This document shows, piece by piece, positions 1 through 6,089 of a DNA stretch of 8,175 nucleotides. Within the stretch, counting starts at the first letter, position 1. The number at the start of each line of letters is the position of its first letter. Source of the DNA: Comamonadaceae bacterium. Its GTDB lineage: Bacteria > Pseudomonadota > Gammaproteobacteria > Burkholderiales > Burkholderiaceae_C. The notes under the pieces are model-generated. The model worked only from the letters and a program-made list of their open reading frames with translations, made no database searches and had not been told where the DNA came from. Where the stretch lies: positions 1-8,175 of the forward strand of contig CANFZJ010000132.1 in the NCBI GenBank assembly GCA_947451445.1, read 5' to 3'. The position numbers and the translations under genes are program-made.

Positions 1-485
1 GCGTGGTCGGCCACCTGATGGGCCTGATCACCCTGATGAAGGGCCAGCCCCTGGCCTACAACAAGGACAACCAGGAAGACAAAGAGCCGCTGTTCGACAC
101 CGTGGACACACTCAAAGACACGCTGCGCATCTTTGCCGAAATGGTCGGCGGCATCACCGTCAAGCCCGAGGCGATGGAACGCGCCGCCCTGCGCGGCTAC
201 GCCACCGCCACCGACCTGGCCGACTACATGGTCAAAAAAGGCCTGCCCTTCCGCGACGCGCACGAGGTGGTAGCCCACGCCGTGAAGGAGGCCATTGCCA
301 AGGGCGTGGACCTGTCCGAGCTGCCACTGAACGTGCTGCAAGGCTTCAACGCCCAAATCGAAGACGATGTGTACCAGTGCCTGAGCCTGCGCGGCTCGCT
401 GAACGCGCGCAACATTTTGGGCGGCACGGCCTGGGCGCAGGTGCGGGCGCAGGTGGCACGGCACCGGGCGCGGCTTGCTACCTAA
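1..485 (+). CDS. argH: Argininosuccinate lyase, C-terminal part (gene truncated by the window start)
   Basis: Last enzyme of arginine biosynthesis: it splits argininosuccinate into arginine and fumarate in the cytoplasm, as a homotetramer of the fumarase/aspartase superfamily. The visible 161 codons match the C-terminal third of ArgH closely: a GHLMGLITLMKGQPLAYNKD stretch followed by QEDKE, then the C-terminal helical region with GYATATDLADYMVKKGLPFR (E. coli has an equivalent block) and the ending region DDVYQCLSLRGSLNARNILGG. The reading frame is frame 3 and enters from outside the window; the GTG at base 3 is an internal valine, not a start. The signature loop GSSxMPxKxN lies upstream and is not visible. 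Stop codon TAA at 483-485. A palindromic repeat follows, but no T-tract terminator. Identification is secure; only the N-terminal two thirds is missing. Confidence 0.96.
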   Translation, partial: VVGHLMGLITLMKGQPLAYNKDNQEDKEPLFDTVDTLKDTLRIFAEMVGGITVKPEAMERAALRGYATATDLADYMVKKGLPFRDAHEVVAHAVKEAIAKGVDLSELPLNVLQGFNAQIEDDVYQCLSLRGSLNARNILGGTAWAQVRAQVARHRARLAT

Positions 486-489
486 GTTA

Positions 490-527
490 TAGCTATCGGC
501 GCAGGTGGAATATGCGCTAGTGGCCTA
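490..527. repeat. Imperfect palindrome, Comamonadaceae-type intergenic repeat
   Basis: The left arm TAGCTATCGGCGCA (490-503) pairs imperfectly with the right arm TGCGCTAGTGGCCTA (513-527) around a 9-base loop; the five loop-proximal pairs (GGCGCA side against TGCGC) are the strongest, and one C is bulged. It is followed by A-rich rather than T-rich sequence, so it is a poor intrinsic terminator for argH. The left arm shares its TAGC-N5-GCGCAGGT core with the terminator hairpin at 7804-7846, so both look like members of one repeat family. That Comamonadaceae genomes carry many such elements is from memory, not from a search. Confidence 0.5.
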
Positions 528-551
528 AAAAGCATATAAAAACTGCAATCC

Positions 552-568
552 ATTAAGTCCCACCTAAG
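552..568 (+). promoter_or_regulatory. Candidate PmrA/QseB-like response-regulator box
   Basis: Two half-sites, ATTAAG (552-557) and CCTAAG (563-568), form a direct repeat with an 11-bp period. The known PmrA-type box is YTTAAK-N5-YTTAAK; this site fits 10 of the 12 defined positions with exactly five bases between halves. It lies 24 bp before the start of an OmpR-family regulator of the same subfamily and 11 bp before a -10-like hexamer, which is where an activator of its own operon would bind. Autoregulation is an inference. Confidence 0.45.
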
Positions 569-579
569 CCACGCCACGG

Positions 580-585
580 CATACT
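580..585 (+). promoter_or_regulatory. Candidate -10 element of the two-component operon
   Basis: CATACT matches the sigma-70 -10 consensus at 4 of 6 positions. Six bases separate it from the ATG at 592, so the expected transcript start would be at or very near that ATG. No Shine-Dalgarno-like purine run occurs in 578-591, which agrees with a leaderless message. A competing -10, TATAAA, exists at 535-540; if that one is used, the box at 552-568 would lie downstream of it and act as an operator instead. Confidence 0.33.
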
Positions 586-591
586 CGCCCG

Positions 592-1251
592 ATGCGTTTA
601 TTGCTTGTAGAAGACGACCCCATGATTGGCGAAACCGTGCTCGACGTGCTACGCGCCGAGCACTTTGCCGTGGACTGGGTCAAAGACGGCGTGATGGCCG
701 ACACGGCGCTGCACAGCCAAACCTACGACCTGGTGCTGCTGGACCTGGGCCTGCCCAAGCGCGACGGGCTGGCGGTGCTCACAGGCATGCGCCAGCGCAA
801 GGACGCCACGCCCGTGCTGGTGGTGACCGCCCGCGACGCGGTGGCTGACCGCATCAAGGGGCTGGATGCCGGGGCCGACGACTACGTGCTCAAGCCCTAC
901 GACATCGACGAGCTGCTGGCCCGCATCCGCGCGCTGACCCGGCGCAGCGCAGGCCGGGCCGACCCGGTGCTGGAAGTGCACGGCCTGCGCCTGAACCCCG
1001 CCACCCACGAGGCCACGCGCGACGGCCAGCCCGTAGCCCTGTCGGCCCGTGAATGGGCGGTGCTGGAAGCACTGATGGCCCGCCCCGGCGTGGTGTTCTC
1101 CCGCGCCCAGCTGGAAGAAAAGCTGTACAGCTGGAAGGACGACGTGAGCAGCAACGCGGTGGAGGTCTACATCCACGGCCTGCGCAAAAAGCTGGGCGCA
1201 GACCTGATCCAGAACGTGCGCGGCCTGGGCTACGTACTGCCCCGGCCATGA
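592..1251 (+). CDS. OmpR-family two-component response regulator (QseB/PmrA-like)
   Basis: Cytoplasmic transcription factor switched on by phosphorylation from the kinase encoded directly downstream. The receiver domain (residues 1-115) has the acidic pair D8-D9, phospho-acceptor D51 in VLLDLGLP, switch residue T79 in VVTARD, Y98, and K101 in LKPYD. The C-terminal half is a winged-helix OmpR/PhoB domain with SNAVEVYIHGLRKKLG as its recognition-helix region. The 219-residue length equals that of E. coli QseB, and the LEEKLYSW stretch is typical of the QseB/PmrA branch; these two cannot be separated by eye, so no symbol is given. The ATG at 592 is chosen because MRLLLVEDDP is the canonical start of the fold. 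No ribosome-binding site precedes it. The stop overlaps the next start as ATGA, indicating translational coupling. A box resembling the subfamily's own binding site lies upstream. Confidence 0.95.
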   Translation: MRLLLVEDDPMIGETVLDVLRAEHFAVDWVKDGVMADTALHSQTYDLVLLDLGLPKRDGLAVLTGMRQRKDATPVLVVTARDAVADRIKGLDAGADDYVLKPYDIDELLARIRALTRRSAGRADPVLEVHGLRLNPATHEATRDGQPVALSAREWAVLEALMARPGVVFSRAQLEEKLYSWKDDVSSNAVEVYIHGLRKKLGADLIQNVRGLGYVLPRP

Positions 1252-2549
1252 GCCATCCTTACTCCCTGCGCCGCCGCCTGATCGGCCTGACCATGGCCGC
1301 CATCGCCGCTGCCGCGCTGTTCCAGGCCGCGTCCGCCTACCGGGGGGCGCTGCAGCAGGCAGATGAAATGTTCGACTACCACCTGCAGCAAATGGCCTAT
1401 GCCCTGCGCGGCGGCATGCCCACGCCGCCGCCCGAGGACGACGACGAGGCCGACACCCTGGTACAAATCTGGAGCGCCAACGGGGTGCAACTGTTCCAGT
1501 CGCCGCGCAACCGCTTGCCCGCGCAGGCGGTGCTGGGCTTTTCCGACGTGGCACACGACGGCCGCCGCTACCGGGTGTATTCCATCCAGACCCCGCTGCA
1601 AACCATCCAGATCGCCCAAGACCTGAGCGCCCGCCAGGCCCGTGCCCAGGCCTTGGCCGTGCGCGCCATGCTGCCCATGGCCTGGATGGCCCCGCTGCTG
1701 ATGCTGGCGCTGTGGTGGGCCATACGCCACGCGCTGAAACCGCTGGAGCGCACCCGCCTGCAGGTGGCCGCCCGCGCCGCCAACGACCTGTCGCCCCTGC
1801 CCGAAGGTGGCCTGCCCGACGAGGTGCGCCCGCTGGTGCACGAGCTGAACCTGCTGTTCGACCGCGTGCACAGCGCCTTCGACGCGCAAAAGTCCTTCGT
1901 GGCCAACGCCGCCCACGAGCTGCGCAGCCCGCTGACCGCCCTGAAGCTGCAAGCCCAGGCCCTGGCCCGCGCCCCCGACGCCGCCACCCGCACCTTGACC
2001 GAGACCCGGCTGCACCAGGGCATCGACCGCGCCATCGCGCTGATGCAGCAACTGCTGGTGCTGGCGCGGCAGGAGTCGGCCCGCGACACCCCGGCCGAGC
2101 GCATCGACCTGCAAGCCCTGCTGCAGCAGGCGGTACAAGAAGCGCTGCCGCTGGCGCAGGAACGGCAGATGGATTTGGGCATCTCCGCCAGCCAACCCTT
2201 GACCACCATGGGCCACCCCGACGCCCTGCGCATACTGCTGCGCAACCTGCTGGACAACGCGCTGAAGTACACGCCAACACACGGCCAGGTGGACGTGGCC
2301 CTGGCCGCCACGGCGGACGGGGTGCAGATCAGCGTGGAAGATTCCGGCCCCGGCATCGCCCCGGCAGAACGGGACCGGGTGTTTGAGCGCTTCTACCGCA
2401 GCGCCGACGCCCAAGTCAGCGGCAGCGGCCTGGGGCTGGCGATTGCCCAAACGATTGCCCAGGCGCATGGGGCACAGCTGCGGCTTACGCAATCGCCCAC
2501 ACTGGGTGGCTTGCGGGTGGAGCTGGAATTTCCGAAACCGGCGCAGTAA
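1248..2549 (+). CDS. Two-component sensor histidine kinase (QseC/PmrB/TctE-like)
   Basis: Inner-membrane sensor that autophosphorylates and passes the phosphate to the regulator encoded just upstream. The 433-residue chain shows TM1 (about 11-31), a periplasmic sensor region (about 32-139) resembling the two-component-kinase N-terminal domain of QseC/TctE, TM2 (about 141-160), and then a HAMP-like linker containing DEVRPLVHELN. The HisKA domain has the H-box AAHELRSPLTAL with phospho-acceptor H223. The ATPase domain has the N-box NLLDNALKY (333-341), G1 box DSGPGI (365-370), F-box ERFYR (380-384) and G2 box GSGLGLAIA (392-400). All catalytic boxes are intact. The periplasmic part carries an acidic cluster E63-D64-D65-D66-E67, which could bind cations. 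The frame is open further upstream, but the ATG at 1248 gives a normal N-terminus and a 4-bp overlap with the regulator. The ligand is unknown. Confidence 0.95.
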   Translation: MSHPYSLRRRLIGLTMAAIAAAALFQAASAYRGALQQADEMFDYHLQQMAYALRGGMPTPPPEDDDEADTLVQIWSANGVQLFQSPRNRLPAQAVLGFSDVAHDGRRYRVYSIQTPLQTIQIAQDLSARQARAQALAVRAMLPMAWMAPLLMLALWWAIRHALKPLERTRLQVAARAANDLSPLPEGGLPDEVRPLVHELNLLFDRVHSAFDAQKSFVANAAHELRSPLTALKLQAQALARAPDAATRTLTETRLHQGIDRAIALMQQLLVLARQESARDTPAERIDLQALLQQAVQEALPLAQERQMDLGISASQPLTTMGHPDALRILLRNLLDNALKYTPTHGQVDVALAATADGVQISVEDSGPGIAPAERDRVFERFYRSADAQVSGSGLGLAIAQTIAQAHGAQLRLTQSPTLGGLRVELEFPKPAQ

Positions 2550-2634
2550 AGATGTAGGGCGCTTCTAGAAATTCAATTTTCGGAATGCAGAGCGAGGCGC
2601 CCGACAATTGGATTTATAGAAGTGCCTGTAGCGA
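2550..2634. other. Convergent intergenic gap, no clear terminator
   Basis: This 85-bp gap separates the stop of the kinase gene from the stop of the reverse methyltransferase gene. It is A+T-richer than its surroundings. It contains a 6-bp perfect stem GGGCGC (2557-2562) / GCGCCC (2597-2602) with a 34-base loop, and an AAATT-C-AATTT palindrome inside that loop. No T-tract follows a stable hairpin on either strand, so how transcription ends here is not evident. Confidence 0.5.
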
Positions 2635-3471
2635 TCAGCGCTGCGGTGCGCTGCTGCGGGCCAAGCGCTGCTTGGCGGCTTCAAAGTCGCGCCACAACAG
2701 GCTGTGTTCGTTTGTGTCCGACGGCATGGCCCAGCGCAGGTATTTTTCGGCCACGCGCACCGGGATCGACTTCTTCTTTTGCTGGAACGGATTGGCCATT
2801 TTTCGCCGGGTCAGCAGGTGCAGGTCGGAGTGGTTGGAAAACAGCTGGCAACCGGTCCGCGAGGCCAGCATTTCCAGCGCAGGCACACTGAAAAACACGA
2901 TGTGCTGGCCGGTTTCTGGCACAAAGTACCACCAGTCTTCGGCACGCTGGATGCCCTTGGGCACCAGCAAGGTGGAAAACAGCACCGAGTCTGCGCAGCC
3001 CAGTATTTTTTCGATCTCGGCGATGGGGTCTACCAGGTGCTCCAGCACCTCGAACGCGGTGACCAGCTCAAAAAACGGCTGATGGCCCGCATCGGCCACA
3101 TCCAGATGCTGGGCAAAGATATTGGCGCAATAACGGTCCTGGCGGTAGAAGTCAAAGCCCTTGTCCCGCATCATGCGGACGAACAAGCCATAGCCGCCAG
3201 CGTAGTCCAGAAATTTCCCCCGGGGGTCAAAGCCTTGGCGGATCACCTGCGTAGCTTTGCGGGCCAGATCCATATTGCGGCCGACCATGCCCACATCCAG
3301 CGCAGAGATCGCCGCCGCGTAGGCTTCATCCAGCCAATACGGTTTTTCGGTTTGTAGCAAGCCGCAATGCGGGCAGCGGAAATACGCTACCGGGTACTGG
3401 CCCAGCACCGTCGTTTTGAACAGGAATGCGCTGGTTTCGCGGCAAACCAAGCAGGGAACTCCAGATGGCAT
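2635..3471 (-). CDS. Class I SAM-dependent methyltransferase with N-terminal zinc finger (glycan-cluster type)
   Basis: Predicted cytoplasmic SAM methyltransferase; substrate unknown. From the ATG at 3471 (278 residues), an N-terminal four-cysteine zinc knuckle (C7, C10, C33, C36) leads into LLQTEKPYWLDEAY, then SAM-binding motif I LDYAGGYGLF (88-97), the GFDFYRQDRYC block (105-115), FEVLEHL (140-146) and DWWYFVPETGQH (179-190). From memory, this order characterises a methyltransferase family found in O-antigen, capsule and exopolysaccharide loci. Motif I reads AGGYG where GGGYG or GxGxG is usual. A GTG at 3507 would add 12 residues; the ATG is preferred because relatives start a few residues before the first cysteine, but neither start has a good ribosome-binding site. 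It lies downstream of the glycosyltransferase on the same strand and may share its transcript. GC content is lower than in neighbours (34 of 60 G+C at both 3061-3120 and 3121-3180, against 42 of 60 at 1801-1860), suggesting separate ancestry. Confidence 0.85.
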   Translation of the reverse strand: MPSGVPCLVCRETSAFLFKTTVLGQYPVAYFRCPHCGLLQTEKPYWLDEAYAAAISALDVGMVGRNMDLARKATQVIRQGFDPRGKFLDYAGGYGLFVRMMRDKGFDFYRQDRYCANIFAQHLDVADAGHQPFFELVTAFEVLEHLVDPIAEIEKILGCADSVLFSTLLVPKGIQRAEDWWYFVPETGQHIVFFSVPALEMLASRTGCQLFSNHSDLHLLTRRKMANPFQQKKKSIPVRVAEKYLRWAMPSDTNEHSLLWRDFEAAKQRLARSSAPQR

Positions 3472-3507
3472 GGGTAAAAGCCCGGGTTGGAATAGGCCAA
3501 AAAGCAC

Positions 3508-3620
3508 CGCCTCAAAACCAGCACTGAGTACAAACCCGGCAGGCTGGTGACCATTTTGGAGGCTGCATACCTATTTGGCAAATACTGCGATGCCACCAGA
3601 TGTAAGAATGTGTTTAGCCG
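3508..3620 (-). other. Low-GC spacer between the two reverse genes; possible short coding remnant
   Basis: This gap between the glycosyltransferase stop and the methyltransferase has 30 of 60 G+C at 3541-3600, the lowest sampled in the window. On the reverse strand an open frame from a GTG at 3596 runs into the methyltransferase coding region. Its first part includes SLPGLYSVLVLRRCFLAYSN, which loosely resembles the N-terminal segment of hexapeptide-type acyltransferases of glycan clusters. It has no ribosome-binding site and no supporting domain, so it is recorded as a possible remnant, not a gene. No promoter or terminator stands out. Confidence 0.25.
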
Positions 3621-4868
3621 CTATGCAGAACGCCCCAGCACCCCGTCCAGCAACTGCGCAAATGCCTCCGACCGCCCCTGGCGCGATGCATTTCGCACTG
3701 CCTGCGGATCGGGCAGCGTAGCCCGCTGGGCGCGCACGGCGGCCACAAACGGCGGCAGCAGCGCGGCGATCTCGTCGGCCGAGTCGAGGCTGGCGATGGC
3801 GTCCAGCCCCGCGCCGCGCAGCACCCCGGCGGTGTCGCCCACCGGGTCGGTCAGGCCGATCAGCGGGCGGCCAGCACGCAGGTATTCGTAAATCTTGGCC
3901 GGAATCTGGGCATTGCAGTTGCTGGCCTGCATGACCAGCAGCGCATCGACCGACAGCATCTCACTCAGCGCCTGGCGGTACGGCACGGGCGGGCAGAGTT
4001 CGATAAAGTCCAGCATGCCGTACTGGGTCGCCAACGCGGTCAGCAGGTCGTCGTGCACCGAGGCGCGGAAGCGGATCTTCAGCTGCTGCGGCCCCAGGCT
4101 AGCGCTGGCGCGCAGGCGCTGCAGGGCAACGAACAGCTGGGTCGGGTCACGCTCGGACGGGTAGACGATGCCGCTGTGCAGCAGCAGCACCGGCTGGTCG
4201 GCGGCCAGCGGGGCGGATGACGCTACCGGCGCGTGGGCAAAACTTTCCTCGTCAAAGCCGTTTTCGATCACCGTGATGCGGCTGGCGGCCTGGGGGTAGC
4301 GGTCGCGGTACATCTGCGCTGCACCGGGCGTGGTGAACACGCTGCGCTGGGCCTGCTCCATCGCCAGTTGCTCGATGCGCTGGTAGCTGCGCCAGGTGAT
4401 GGGGTCGGCCGGGTAGCCGTCCTGGGCCATCGGGTCGCGAAAGTCGGCCACCCAGGGGATGCCCGACTTTTGGTGCAGCGCCTGCGCGATGACGTGGGCG
4501 GTGGCGATGGGGTAGGTGGACCAGATGGCGTCGGGCTGAAACTCCTTGATCAGCTGCATCCCCTGGCGCACGGCGTCAAAGCGCCAACTGATCCAGCGGT
4601 CGGGCCGGGCCATCCAGCCGATGTAGCTGCCCCGCACCCGCAGGTGGCGCGCGGTGTCCAGCGCAAAGGCACGGCGCACCACGGTGTCGGGTGGCACGTC
4701 GGGCAGCAGGTCGGGGCTGGTTTGCTCGTAGGCCCGTGGCTCCACCGTCAGCACCAGCGGTTGCCAGCCCAGCGCGGGCAGGTGCTGGACAAAGCGCAGG
4801 GTGCGCTGGATGCCGCTGCTGCCTGCCAGCGGTGGAAAGTGGTAGGCCACCATCAAGACTTTTTTCAT
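3621..4868 (-). CDS. GT4-like glycosyltransferase (GT-B fold)
   Basis: Predicted retaining glycosyltransferase using a nucleotide-sugar donor at the cytoplasmic face, for a surface or exported glycan; sugar and acceptor unknown. From the ATG at 4868 it has 415 residues. The N-terminal Rossmann half opens with MKKVLMVAYHFPPLAGSSGI, where the glycine-rich loop after HFPP is typical of group 1 transferases, and contains WVADFRDP (139-146). The interdomain region has VIENGFD (200-206), the usual start of the donor-binding half. The C-terminal half has LHSGIVYPSERD (230-241) and the donor-site motif IPAKIYEYLRAGRPLIGL (322-339), a variant of the E-x7-E region. No membrane segment is seen. The frame stays open for 63 more codons upstream, but those lie in the divergent gene's coding region and look unlike protein. 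It diverges from the beta-helix gene across 37 bp; its -10-like TATCAT (4881-4876) is 7 bases from the ATG. Confidence 0.87.
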   Translation of the reverse strand: MKKVLMVAYHFPPLAGSSGIQRTLRFVQHLPALGWQPLVLTVEPRAYEQTSPDLLPDVPPDTVVRRAFALDTARHLRVRGSYIGWMARPDRWISWRFDAVRQGMQLIKEFQPDAIWSTYPIATAHVIAQALHQKSGIPWVADFRDPMAQDGYPADPITWRSYQRIEQLAMEQAQRSVFTTPGAAQMYRDRYPQAASRITVIENGFDEESFAHAPVASSAPLAADQPVLLLHSGIVYPSERDPTQLFVALQRLRASASLGPQQLKIRFRASVHDDLLTALATQYGMLDFIELCPPVPYRQALSEMLSVDALLVMQASNCNAQIPAKIYEYLRAGRPLIGLTDPVGDTAGVLRGAGLDAIASLDSADEIAALLPPFVAAVRAQRATLPDPQAVRNASRQGRSEAFAQLLDGVLGRSA

Positions 4869-4875
4869 GCCGGGG

Positions 4876-4881
4876 ATGATA
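4876..4881 (-). promoter_or_regulatory. Candidate -10 element of the glycosyltransferase gene
   Basis: On the reverse strand this reads TATCAT, 5 of 6 matches to the -10 consensus, followed by CCCCGGC and then the ATG at 4868. No Shine-Dalgarno sequence fits between. If used, transcription would start at or within a base or two of the start codon. No convincing -35 was found; one would have to lie in or near the divergent gene's first codons. Confidence 0.3.
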
Positions 4882-4891
4882 AGGGCTCTGC

Positions 4892-4897
4892 CACAAT
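4892..4897 (+). promoter_or_regulatory. Candidate -10 element of the beta-helix/ligase operon
   Basis: CACAAT matches the -10 consensus at 4 of 6 positions and lies 8 bases before the ATG at 4906. No ribosome-binding site is visible in front of that ATG. The opposing candidate at 4876-4881 is only 10 bp away, so the two promoters could not easily be occupied by polymerase together. A matching -35 is not clear. Confidence 0.25.
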
Positions 4898-4905
4898 GCC
4901 TCGCC

Positions 4906-6054
4906 ATGCCCATCCTCCGCCGCACTCTGCTCACCGCCCCCTTGCTGGCCTGGCTACCCAGCCACGCCACAGCGGCGGGCAAGACGCTGCAGGTCGGTCC
5001 CACGCGCACTATCAAAACAATAGCTGCCGCCGCACGATTGGCGGGCGACAACACCACGATTGACGTAGATTCTGGTGACTATGTAGGCGACGTGGCGGTA
5101 TGGACGCAAGCGAACATCCACCTGCGCGCGGTGGGGGGCCGGGTGCGGCTGCGGGCCCAGGGCATGGCGGCCGAGGGCAAAGGCATTTGGGTGGTTCGCT
5201 CGGCCCTGTTCACGGTGAGCGGCTTTGACTTCAGCGGTGCGCAGGTCGAGGGCCGCAACGGCGCGGGCATCCGCTTCGAATCCGGCCACCTGGTGGTGCG
5301 CAACTGCAGCTTCACCTACAACGAAATGGGCCTGCTGACCAGCAACCACCCCCAGGCCGTGCTGGAGGTGGAGAACAGCGAGTTCGCCTACAACAGCCGC
5401 CCCGACGGCCACAATCACAACCTGTACATCGGCCAGATCGCCCGCGCCACGGTCACGGGCAGCTACCTTCACCACGCCAAGACCGGCCATTTGCTGAAAA
5501 GCCGCGCTGCGGTAAGCCAGATTCTGTACAACCGCCTGACCGATGAGGCCGGGGGTAGCGCCAGCTATGAGCTGGAGTTTCCCAATGGCGGGGTGGCCAC
5601 CGTGGTGGGCAACATCATCCAACAAGGCCCGCTGACCGAAAACCCCATCCTCATCTCATTCGGAGCCGAGGGCACCACCTGGCCAGTCAACCAGCTGTAC
5701 CTGGTCAACAACACCCTCATCGACGATCTACCCAGCGGCGGCACCTGGCTGCGCATCAAACCCGGTGCGGATGCGGTGCGGGCCGTGAACAACCTGCTGG
5801 TCGGCCCGGCTGCGTTGCAAACCGGCACACCGGGTGATGTGCGCAACAACTTCAACATAGCCCGCAGCGCCCTCGACGGCTATGCGCTGCGGCCCGACTC
5901 GCCCCTGGTCGGCAAGGCCGTGGACCCCGGCAGCGCCAACGGCCAAAGTCTGCAGCCCCAGCGTGAATATATTCACACCGCCCGCACCGGGGCGCTGGGC
6001 CAAGCCCCGCATAATCCCGGAGCCATCCAAACCGTGAAGCCATCCGCGCCGTGA
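4906..6054 (+). CDS. Exported right-handed parallel beta-helix protein (pectate-lyase-like fold)
   Basis: Predicted periplasmic or extracellular protein with the fold of polysaccharide lyases, hydrolases and epimerases; activity unknown. From the ATG at 4906 it has 382 residues. A signal peptide spans residues 1-23 (RR at 5-6, hydrophobic core, ATA before AGK); the twin arginine in LRRTLLT is a weak Tat motif, so Sec or Tat export is possible. The mature start shows the typical pattern TIKTIAAAARLAGD, then a D-x-G-x-Y turn (SGDYVGD). Helix coils follow, with repeats such as VVRNCSFTYNEMG (130-142), LEVENSEFAYN (153-163), ATVTGSYLHHAKTG (181-194) and YLVNNTLIDD (265-274). The coil containing DGHNHNLYIGQ and LHHAKTGH is rich in His and Asn. 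The end (RPDSPLVGKAVD, then NPGAIQ) is the usual cap of this family. An in-frame ATG at 4867 is rejected because it buries the signal peptide. The ligase gene starts 36 bp downstream, probably in the same operon. Confidence 0.85.
   Translation: MPILRRTLLTAPLLAWLPSHATAAGKTLQVGPTRTIKTIAAAARLAGDNTTIDVDSGDYVGDVAVWTQANIHLRAVGGRVRLRAQGMAAEGKGIWVVRSALFTVSGFDFSGAQVEGRNGAGIRFESGHLVVRNCSFTYNEMGLLTSNHPQAVLEVENSEFAYNSRPDGHNHNLYIGQIARATVTGSYLHHAKTGHLLKSRAAVSQILYNRLTDEAGGSASYELEFPNGGVATVVGNIIQQGPLTENPILISFGAEGTTWPVNQLYLVNNTLIDDLPSGGTWLRIKPGADAVRAVNNLLVGPAALQTGTPGDVRNNFNIARSALDGYALRPDSPLVGKAVDPGSANGQSLQPQREYIHTARTGALGQAPHNPGAIQTVKPSAP
5011..5034 (+). repeat. Possible half-copy of the TAGC-N5-SCGCA repeat inside the beta-helix gene
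   Basis: ATCAAAACAATAGC followed by TGCCGCCGCA resembles one arm of the terminator palindrome, which reads TCAAAATAAATAGC and then AGCTTGCGCA at 7797-7820. All three sites in the window fit TAGC-N5-(G/C)CGCA. Here there is no second arm, and the encoded residues (IKTIAAAA) fit the protein family, so chance is a fair alternative. Confidence 0.2.
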
Positions 6055-6089
6055 GCGGCTTCGCCTCCATCTCAGCCTACTGACCGCCC

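Noticed and set aside
488..545. Intrinsic terminator after argH
   Set aside because: The stem is imperfect and is followed by A-rich sequence, not a T-tract, in the direction of argH transcription.
1053..1247. N-terminal extension of the kinase reading frame
   Set aside because: It overlaps the DNA-binding domain of the regulator in another frame and reads as Arg/Pro/Gly filler. The ATGA overlap at 1248 gives a normal kinase start.
649..2280. A 543-codon open frame on the reverse strand opposite the two-component genes
   Set aside because: It is a by-product of high-GC codon use. Its translation is Ala/Arg/Gly-rich without domain structure, while the forward strand carries full sets of conserved motifs.
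1230..2492. A 420-codon reverse open frame opposite the kinase
   Set aside because: Low-complexity Gly/Gln/His/Val-rich translation, fully antisense to the kinase gene.
2557..2602. Bidirectional terminator between the kinase and methyltransferase genes
   Set aside because: Only a 6-bp stem with a 34-base loop and no adjacent T-tract.
2704..3357. A 217-codon forward open frame over the methyltransferase
   Set aside because: It is antisense to a recognisable methyltransferase, and its translation matches no family I know.
4869..5057. 63-codon N-terminal extension of the glycosyltransferase
   Set aside because: It lies in the divergent beta-helix gene, and the canonical GT4 start MKKVLMVAYHFPP is at 4868.
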